Assembly: GCA_035634055.1 (NCBI GenBank)
Contig: DASQDR010000024.1
Span: 1 to 24,164 of the forward strand
Reading direction: 5' to 3'
Origin: JAICTV01 sp035634055
GTDB taxonomy: Bacteria > Planctomycetota > Phycisphaerae > Tepidisphaerales > Tepidisphaeraceae
Length of the DNA stretch: 24,164 nucleotides
The position numbers were made by a program, and so were the translations under genes. The notes beneath the pieces were generated by a model that was not told the origin of the DNA, made no database searches, and was given only the letters and a program-made list of their open reading frames with translations. Shown here one piece after another: positions 14,258 to 21,861 of this stretch. Position 1 is the first letter of the stretch. The number at the start of each line of letters is the position of its first letter.

Positions 14258-14329
14258 CTTGGGGATTGACAATTGAAGACTCGAACGGCGCGGTCGCCGC
14301 CGTTCAAGTTCCAATCTTCAATCCTCAAG
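14258..14329. repeat. Dispersed hairpin repeat, copy 2 (between convergent genes)
   Basis: The left arm 14258-14290 begins CTTGGGGATTGACAATTGAA. The right arm 14298-14329 in reverse complement begins CTTGAGGATTGAAGATTGGA. Both end ACGGCG at a seven-base loop (14291-14297). It matches the arms at 9070-9170. It sits 59 bases after the secreted-protein gene and 16 bases after the glycosyltransferase stop, so it may terminate both transcripts, although it lacks a T-tract. Confidence 0.75.
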
Positions 14330-14345
14330 TCTCGCGCGCGGCCCG

Positions 14346-16334
14346 CTACCGGCGCACCGCCTGCGGATACCGGTAGAGGTAAATCGTGCCGCCCAGGACC
14401 TCGATCGGCGGTTGCCGCCTGATGTGCGCGAACAGTTCGCGCGTGCGCTGCTCGCCGTAGACGGTTTGGAGGTGCGTCGCACTGACCGCGAGCACGCCCG
14501 GGCCGCGCCCGGCGGGTTGGTCGACGGGGCCGAAGCGGTACATCTCGTTGAAGTTGACGTAGTCGATGCCGTACGCCCACGGGTCGGCGGTGCCGAAGTA
14601 GGCGAGGTAGAGCGGCACCTGCGGGTGCTCCTGCTGCCAGCGGGCGACGAGGGTGAGGTCCTGGCCCCAGTCGAGGTTGGAATCGCCGAGCAAGCGCAGC
14701 CCGCCGCGCGCGCCGCCGGCGGCGACGTTGAAGAAGGCGATGTAATTCGGAAACGTCGCGATCGCCTCGCCCGCCAGCACCAGCCCCAGCGCCACGATGC
14801 CGCGCTTGGCCGCCAGCGGGCGCGCCCGCCAGAGCCGGGCCGCGGCGACCCCGATCGCGACGAAGATGAACGGGTAGACCGGCAGCACGTGCCGCAACCC
14901 GAGGTTGAGGTTGGACGCCATCGCGAACGCGAGGTAGACCACCGGGGGGATCAGCAGGCAGAGCGCGGTCCATCCGCGCGGCGCGCATCGCACCGCGTCG
15001 CGCGACGGCGACCAAGGCGGCGCGTGTTGCGGCGGCTCGCGCGACACGGCCTGTGATGCGGCGTGCGGCGAACGATGTGGGTCGCCGCTCATCGCATTGC
15101 CGACGTCGCCGCTTAACTTTACCCCCCGTGCAAAGATGCCGACCCCCGCCGCCGCCAGGCTGGCGAGCAGCAGCGCGATGGGTGACTTCACCAGCATCGC
15201 GACGGGAAAGTAGTACCACCACCCGGTCAGCGAGTGCCGCCCGAGGAGGAACGTTTCGCGCGTCAGCGTGCTCTGATAGGTGTAGAGCAGCCCGAACAGC
15301 CACGCCTCCGGCAGCGCGCGCCGCGCCATCAGCGACTCGATCGCCCGTGGCGGCGCCGTCGGCTGCCACTCGCGCACCTGCTGCGTGGTGGGCGCCTGGC
15401 CACTGCGGCGCGTGAGGTCGTTGGCGGCGGTGTACTCCATCAGCTTTGCGACGTTCAGCCGCACGTTCGGGTCGGGCGTCGCACTGAAGCGGAACCCGTA
15501 CGCCGCCCAGATCCCGGCATAGCTCACGATCGCCGCTGCGACGCACAGTGCGGCGGACGCGGCGAGCTTCTGCGGGCGCGTCGCCAAAAGGCGCCGCAGC
15601 ACCGGCCACGGCGCCGGCAGCAGCGCGCGGCCGAGCAGCAACAGCGCCACGATCGGGCCGAACAGCAAGCCGGAGAACTTCACCGTCACCGCCGCGGCGC
15701 AGAGCAGGCAGAGGGCCAGCGCGTTCCACGGCGTGAGCCGCCGCCCCGCCCGCCACGCCGCCCACGCCAGCGATCCGGCGACCAGCGACAGCGCCACGTC
15801 GTTCTTCAGCAGCGGCGCGTGCGCCAGGAAGTTGGGGTCCAGCGCCAGCAGCAGCGCGGCCGTCACCGCGGCGACGCCGCCGCGCAGTTGCCACGCCCAC
15901 GTCGCCACGACCCCGCCCAGCGCGACGCCGAGCAGCATCATCATGAACCGGCTGCGCGCGAAGAAGGCGCTTGACGCCTCCACGTTCCCCTCGGTGCGGT
16001 AAAGGGTTTCGACGACGAAGTACCACTGCGTGGTGACATCGTCGATCACGTCGGCGTACATCTTCGCCGCCGTGTCCGCCCGCAGCGCGCCGCGGCCGTT
16101 GGGCAGGGCCATCCAGTAGTGCCACAGCGGCGGATCTTCCGGGTTCACTCGAAAGTCGCCGTCGCGCAAGTGCAGCCACGCCCCCACCGCGTGCAGCGGC
16201 TCGTCGTAGGTCGGACTCTTGGACGCCACCGCGGCGTACGACAGCGCGGCGAACACGAGCAACAGCGCTCCGCACAGCGCGATCGTGACGCGGCGACTCA
16301 TCGATGGCGACGGGGAAACGTCGGATGGTGACAC
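14346..16334 (-). CDS. GT-C / PMT-like membrane glycosyltransferase
   Basis: A 662-residue polytopic enzyme with about ten membrane helices, of the PMT/GT39-like group that uses polyprenyl-phosphate sugars on the outer face of the membrane. PTYDEPLHAVGAWL (41-54) holds the catalytic-type acidic pair Asp44/Glu45 in the first external loop. NPEDPPLWHYW (64-74), LLKNDVALS (175-183), NLNLGLRHVLPVYPF (475-489) and GDSNLDWGQDL (550-560) are the other recurring motifs. Residues about 406-455 are a polar linker, probably variable. The start is GTG at 16334, preceded by AAGGTGAG; ATG at 16301 lacks a ribosome site but gives a typical N-terminus. It is convergent with the secreted-protein gene. Acceptor (protein, lipid or glycan) is unknown. 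Confidence 0.85.
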   Translation of the reverse strand: MSPSDVSPSPSMSRRVTIALCGALLLVFAALSYAAVASKSPTYDEPLHAVGAWLHLRDGDFRVNPEDPPLWHYWMALPNGRGALRADTAAKMYADVIDDVTTQWYFVVETLYRTEGNVEASSAFFARSRFMMMLLGVALGGVVATWAWQLRGGVAAVTAALLLALDPNFLAHAPLLKNDVALSLVAGSLAWAAWRAGRRLTPWNALALCLLCAAAVTVKFSGLLFGPIVALLLLGRALLPAPWPVLRRLLATRPQKLAASAALCVAAAIVSYAGIWAAYGFRFSATPDPNVRLNVAKLMEYTAANDLTRRSGQAPTTQQVREWQPTAPPRAIESLMARRALPEAWLFGLLYTYQSTLTRETFLLGRHSLTGWWYYFPVAMLVKSPIALLLASLAAAGVGIFARGVKLSGDVGNAMSGDPHRSPHAASQAVSREPPQHAPPWSPSRDAVRCAPRGWTALCLLIPPVVYLAFAMASNLNLGLRHVLPVYPFIFVAIGVAAARLWRARPLAAKRGIVALGLVLAGEAIATFPNYIAFFNVAAGGARGGLRLLGDSNLDWGQDLTLVARWQQEHPQVPLYLAYFGTADPWAYGIDYVNFNEMYRFGPVDQPAGRGPGVLAVSATHLQTVYGEQRTRELFAHIRRQPPIEVLGGTIYLYRYPQAVRR

Positions 16335-16545
16335 GGGCGCTCACCTTCGGAGAGCGCCGGGCGAATTGCAAGACGTCGGCCCCGCCCGCCGCGCGGCGCG
16401 GTCGATGCGGGCGGCCGGGATTACCAACGGCCGGAGATCCGGCCGCGACAAACTTCCCCGCTTGCATGAACGCGCAGGTCGCACAATGATGCCGAGGCTC
16501 ACACGCGCGCGTAGGTGCGCACGTGAGGCCGCTCGGGGCGCACCG

Positions 16546-17235
16546 ATGCCGAAGTTTTTCAGGGACCTCCCGACCCAGGAACTGTGGCCTTGGCTGCTGA
16601 TCGCGACCGGTGCGGTGGCGCTGGGGATCGTGCTGCTGCTCGTGTCGCTGCTGCTCCGCGGCGGACGGCGGCGCGGGGCGCGGCGCGACGACCCGCTCTC
16701 GCGCGGCGGCGGCGGCGGCGGCGGTCGCGGAACGGCGTCGCCCATCGCCCTCGCGCAGCAGCGGGCGGTCGAGCGCGACATCGCGGCGCTGCTGGACGAG
16801 CTGTCAGACATGGCCCGGCAGGTCGGCCAGCAGCTCGACGCGCGGGCGGCGCGGCTCGAGCAGTTCATCCGCGCCGCCGACGACCGAATCGCGCGCCTGG
16901 AACGCCTCGAGCGGCAGGCGCAGAGCCGGCCGGCGCCGCTTTCGGCCATCGCCGCGCCCGCCGCGCCCGCCAGCCATGGCAATGGCTCGCCCGCGACGCC
17001 GTTGTCCCCGCCCCCGGGGCTTCCGCCGCACGCGTCACACGCTTCGCACGCGTCACACGCACCGCACGGGCGGCACACGACGCCGTTCGAGTCGATCCAA
17101 GCGGACCCGCGGCACGCGGAGATCTACACGCTGGAAGACCAGGGGCTGGACCCGCACGAGATCGCCCACCGCCTGCACCGCCCGGCCGGCGAGGTGGAGC
17201 TGATCCTGGCGCTGCGCCCGCGGAAGACGGGGTGA
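16546..17235 (+). CDS. Single-pass coiled-coil protein with SwrB/DUF6115-like C-terminus
   Basis: A 229-residue protein with one membrane helix (14-38), a basic Gly-rich stretch (40-62) and a coiled coil (70-125). A Pro/Ala linker follows, with a histidine-rich segment HASHASHASHAPHGRH (162-177). The last 40 residues (IYTLEDQGLDPHEIAHRL, then GEVELILALR) look like a small helix-turn-helix similar to the end of Bacillus SwrB/YlxL and DUF2802/DUF6115 proteins. In SwrB that region acts on the flagellar export apparatus; no flagellar gene is in the window, so function is open. An in-frame ATG at 16486 would add 20 Arg-rich residues and has no better ribosome site. Confidence 0.75.
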   Translation: MPKFFRDLPTQELWPWLLIATGAVALGIVLLLVSLLLRGGRRRGARRDDPLSRGGGGGGGRGTASPIALAQQRAVERDIAALLDELSDMARQVGQQLDARAARLEQFIRAADDRIARLERLERQAQSRPAPLSAIAAPAAPASHGNGSPATPLSPPPGLPPHASHASHASHAPHGRHTTPFESIQADPRHAEIYTLEDQGLDPHEIAHRLHRPAGEVELILALRPRKTG

Positions 17236-17548
17236 GGCGCGGACGCCGCTTCGCTGCTACGCGATGCCGCCTTGCTGCCTTTGACGGCGGCACCCATCCG
17301 GGCCGCCCCGCGGCCACCACTGTTTATTCGTGAGCAGCGAGGAAGCGGACCGCGCCGCCGGTAGCACTCGGGCCGGTGAACGGGCATCGGCCACCCGAAT
17401 TCCGTCGCGACCACGCTCGGCGCATCATTGAAAAGTTGGCGTTTCCCCGTGGCGCGGGGACAGACCCTAAAACCATCAGGGGCGCACGCGCGGCGTGCGC
17501 CCCTGCGTCGTTTCACGAGATTTCGACGTTAATTGCCGCCGTCGCTCA
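17236..17548. other. Convergent intergenic region
   Basis: A 313-base gap between the ends of two convergent genes, less GC-rich than the coding regions. It contains one perfect hairpin (17477-17505, separate entry). No plausible gene or further repeat is visible in the rest. Confidence 0.6.
17477..17505 (-). terminator. Hairpin terminator of the RTX protease gene
   Basis: Perfect 13-base stem (CAGGGGCGCACGC with its complement) and a three-base loop GCG, starting 44 bases after the minus-strand stop codon. On that strand it is followed by ATGGTTTTAGG, a short T-tract. It may also stop plus-strand transcripts, since TCGTTT follows on that side. Confidence 0.75.
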
Positions 17549-19792
17549 TCAGAGGTTGAGGCCAGCGAGCGCATCTTCGTCGTCGGGGCGGACGGCGACG
17601 TGCTGCACCGGGGCGATCGCCAGTCGGGTCGCCGCCGCGGTCGTGCCGGAATGGGCGAAGGCCCGGATGGTCGGCGTCTCGACGGCGGTCAGCTCGTCAA
17701 CGCTGTCGGCGGTGGCGGCGTCGGCGCCGGTTCCGCCGTGAACGGTGTCGATCTCGCCGGAGTCGTCGGAGGAGAGGTTGTCGTCGCCCTGCTGTCCGTC
17801 GAGGGAGTCTCGGCCGGTGCCGCCGACGAGGCGGTCGGCGCCGTCGCCGCCGAGGACGATGTCGTGCCCGCCGCCGCCGGAGAGGACGTCGTTTCCGCCG
17901 TTGCCCTCGAGGGTGTCGTGCCCGCCGGTTCCGTCGACGGTGTCGTTGCCGCCGCCGCCGATGAGGAAGTTGGGGTTCTCGTCGCCGACGATGCGGTCGG
18001 CGAACGGGGAGCCCAGGACGTTGTCGGCGCCGACGATGTTATCGAGCTCGCCGGGCGCGCCGTCGTCGGCCGAGCCATCAAGGGAGGCGGTGATGCCCCC
18101 GTCGGTGCGGGTGGAGTAGTCGACAATGTCGAAGCCGGCGCCGCCGTAGAAGGCATCGGCGCCGCTGCCGCCGTCCATGCGGTCCTTGCCGCCGGCGCCG
18201 GAGAGGAGGTCGTTGCCGCCCTCGCCGTAGAGGAAGTCGTCCTCGGTGCTGCCGACGAGGGTGTCGGCGCTGCCGCCGCCGTAGAGGCGGTCGGACTGCG
18301 CGCCGCCGTCGACGTGGTCGGTGGAGGCGTCGCCGAACATGCGGTCGGAGCCGCCCTGCCCGTAGAGGGAATCGCGCCCGTCGCCGCCGCGGATGACGTC
18401 TCCGCCCTTGCCGCCGTAAATCAGGTCGTTGCCGCCGGAGCCGGTGATGGAGTCGCCCTTGTCGCCGCCGATGATGGTGTCGTTGCCCGCCCCGCCGTTG
18501 ATCGCCACCGCGGGCGCGCCGCCGTGAACGAAGACGTGGTCGTTGCCGGCCATGCCGTTGATCACGATGGCGCTGATCAACTGGCTCTGCTCGGGCGTGA
18601 AGGTGGTGACGCCGTTGTTGACGCGGATGAGCAGCGTGCCGTTGGCGAGCGAGACGTCGATCTTGTCGGGCAGGCCGGTGCCGCTGATGGTGTAGATGCC
18701 CTCGGGGGCGGCGTCGGTATTGAGGTTGATGGGGGTGCCGGAATCCTTCAGGATCGCCAGGTCCAGCGGCGAAATGGTCTTGCGCACGCCGGGGAGGATC
18801 GGACCGCCCATCAGGTCGGTGCTCAGATCGTCCTGGAAGCTGAGATTCTGGAGGTAGAAGTCGAGCGCGATGCCGGGGTTGGGCCGGCTCTCGTCGATGA
18901 GGAAGCGCCCGACGCCGAGGTGGTTGGGATCGCCGACGCTGAGCGGAACCGACGTGCGGTAAAGCTTGAAGGCGTTATCGGAATCGGCGCTGACGGTGCC
19001 GCCGCCGAAGGGATCGGTGGGATCGTAGGTGAGGGTTCCCTTGCCGAACTGGTAGAAGCCGGGCCCGAAGAACTGGACGTGCTGGTCGAACTGGTACATG
19101 CCGACGGCCGGCACGTTGCCCAGCGCGTCGCGCGTGGAGACGAAGCCAAGGGAGTGGGCAAGTTCGTGCAGGATGGCGGAATAGCCATCGGTCATGCCGG
19201 CGGGGATCGGGGCGCTGCGCTCGTTGAGGCTGGGGTCGAAGTAGAACTGCTTGATGTACGCGCCGTGGATGACGATGCCGCCGTCGGCCTTCTCGCCGTT
19301 GGGGTCCTTGCCGGTGACCATCTCGGTGACGGTGCCGAGGCGGTAGACTGGCAGGCCGGTGCCGGGCTGGGTGGGGCTGCCGTCGTCGGTGCCGATGACC
19401 TGCCCGCTCTTGGCCGCCGCGCTGGCGAGCTGCGGGTAGAGGCCCGCTTGTGGCGCCTTGTCGAAGGTCACGTCGTACTCGAGGGTGACGTCGTGCTGCG
19501 AGACCGCCAGGTGCTGCGCCCACTCGCCGCCGGCGGCGTTGAGCAGCGTCTGGAGCTGCGGGCGGATGGATTTGTAAGCTCCGGTCGGGTCGATGATGTT
19601 GAACTTGAAGGCGACCGACAGGAGCGTGCGCGCGTCCAGCGGCTCGATCATCGCGCGCGCGGGGGCGCCAGCCCGTCGTCCGGCCGCGCGCGGATTTCCG
19701 CCGCCGCCCGCGCCGGGGACGCGTTTCGCTGAGCGTGCAACTTGAGCGGAACGGCGCTGGCGCGCCGACGACGGCTGACTTGAATGACGCAC
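17549..19792 (-). CDS. Secreted metalloprotease-like protein with LEPR-XLL-type N-terminus and RTX calcium-binding repeats
   Basis: A 747-residue protein. The first 47 residues are very Arg-rich and lead to MIEPLDARTLLSVAF (48-62), the planctomycete LEPR-XLL motif; no classical hydrophobic signal peptide is present. Residues 60-355 form a metzincin-like domain with HELAHSLGF (209-217): zinc ligands His209 and His213, catalytic Glu210. The usual third ligand eleven residues in is Ser219. His291 in DPNHLG is a candidate as in leishmanolysin-like enzymes, and DLM at 326-328 could be the Met-turn, followed by ISPLDLAILKDSG. Residues about 432-690 are some 18 GGxGxDxL nonapeptides that bind calcium in a beta-roll. 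GTG at 19792 has TAGGGA upstream, and the promoter at 19845 excludes the longer start. No type I secretion genes are adjacent. Confidence 0.88.
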   Translation of the reverse strand: MRHSSQPSSARQRRSAQVARSAKRVPGAGGGGNPRAAGRRAGAPARAMIEPLDARTLLSVAFKFNIIDPTGAYKSIRPQLQTLLNAAGGEWAQHLAVSQHDVTLEYDVTFDKAPQAGLYPQLASAAAKSGQVIGTDDGSPTQPGTGLPVYRLGTVTEMVTGKDPNGEKADGGIVIHGAYIKQFYFDPSLNERSAPIPAGMTDGYSAILHELAHSLGFVSTRDALGNVPAVGMYQFDQHVQFFGPGFYQFGKGTLTYDPTDPFGGGTVSADSDNAFKLYRTSVPLSVGDPNHLGVGRFLIDESRPNPGIALDFYLQNLSFQDDLSTDLMGGPILPGVRKTISPLDLAILKDSGTPINLNTDAAPEGIYTISGTGLPDKIDVSLANGTLLIRVNNGVTTFTPEQSQLISAIVINGMAGNDHVFVHGGAPAVAINGGAGNDTIIGGDKGDSITGSGGNDLIYGGKGGDVIRGGDGRDSLYGQGGSDRMFGDASTDHVDGGAQSDRLYGGGSADTLVGSTEDDFLYGEGGNDLLSGAGGKDRMDGGSGADAFYGGAGFDIVDYSTRTDGGITASLDGSADDGAPGELDNIVGADNVLGSPFADRIVGDENPNFLIGGGGNDTVDGTGGHDTLEGNGGNDVLSGGGGHDIVLGGDGADRLVGGTGRDSLDGQQGDDNLSSDDSGEIDTVHGGTGADAATADSVDELTAVETPTIRAFAHSGTTAAATRLAIAPVQHVAVRPDDEDALAGLNL

Positions 19793-19844
19793 GGAATCCC
19801 TATCTGTAAAACGCCCGCCTGAAGGGACACATCGAGTGCCCGGC

Positions 19845-19873
19845 ATTGTCGGCCAAGGTGGCTGAGTTCGCAA
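19845..19873 (-). promoter_or_regulatory. Candidate promoter of the RTX protease gene
   Basis: On the minus strand TTGCGA (19868-19873) and GACAAT (19845-19850) are 17 bases apart, each matching four of six consensus positions. The start would be about 45 bases before the GTG at 19792, which supports that start codon. Confidence 0.45.
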
Positions 19874-19994
19874 GAAAATTGGCGGGCGCCGTCGTTTGTG
19901 ACGCAGCTTTCACGGTCGAAACCCCAGGTGCTGCGCCCCTCCGCCGCTTCATCCTCGTTGTCCCCCGCCCTCCCCCCCGGTACAACCGCTGCCC

Positions 19995-21530
<1,536 letters not shown>

Positions 21531-21616
21531 AAAGGTGAGGACGCGCCGACGGCGCCGCGGCCGTCAAAGAACGCGGGCGGTGAGGTTGGGTGTCCGTAGG
21601 CCGAGCAGCCGTGTCG

Positions 21617-21695
21617 TCCCGAAGCGTACTCGCGAGGGATCTCGGGACGGAGAGCGAGTCACCAGCCCCAGATCCCTCGCGAGTACGCCTCGGGA
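21617..21695. repeat. 26-base inverted repeat
   Basis: Arms at 21617-21642 and 21670-21695 match at 25 of 26 bases; the core is CGTACTCGCGAGGGATCT. The spacer is 27 bases. The structure lies in the 331-base gap (21531-21861) that holds no gene, directly after the CNNM gene. It resembles dispersed palindromic elements of GC-rich genomes (recalled, not searched). Its right arm runs into the tandem array. Confidence 0.85.
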
Positions 21696-21780
21696 TGACA
21701 CACGCGCACGCCTCGGGATCACACGCGCGCACGCCTCGGGATCACACGCGCACGCCGCGGGATGACACACGCGCACGCCT
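21685..21780. repeat. Tandem array of 21-23-base units
   Basis: Four units start at 21685, 21708, 21731 and 21752, with a partial fifth at 21775. The unit core is ACGCCTCGGGATSACAC followed by GCGC. Units are 23, 23, 21 and 23 bases. The first unit overlaps the right arm of the inverted repeat, so the array looks like amplification of that arm's end. Nothing else is seen in 21781-21861. Confidence 0.85.
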
Positions 21781-21861
21781 CCGGCGAACGGGTGAGTTGA
21801 CCTCGCCGCGTGGCTGACCGCTTGCGCCTGCGCAGCGAGGTGACGGCGGCGCGGCTGGTAA

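Noticed and set aside
17495..19732. Long open frame (745 codons) on the plus strand
   Set aside because: It is antisense to the RTX repeats; its Val/Gly/Ala-rich product is the complement of the repeat codons.
19793..19873. Upstream start at 19873 for the RTX protease
   Set aside because: It overlaps a well-spaced promoter candidate, and the added residues are unlike the basic LEPR-XLL leader. GTG at 19792 has a ribosome site.
21685..21780. CRISPR array
   Set aside because: Units of 21-23 bases are contiguous with no unique spacers, and no cas genes are present.
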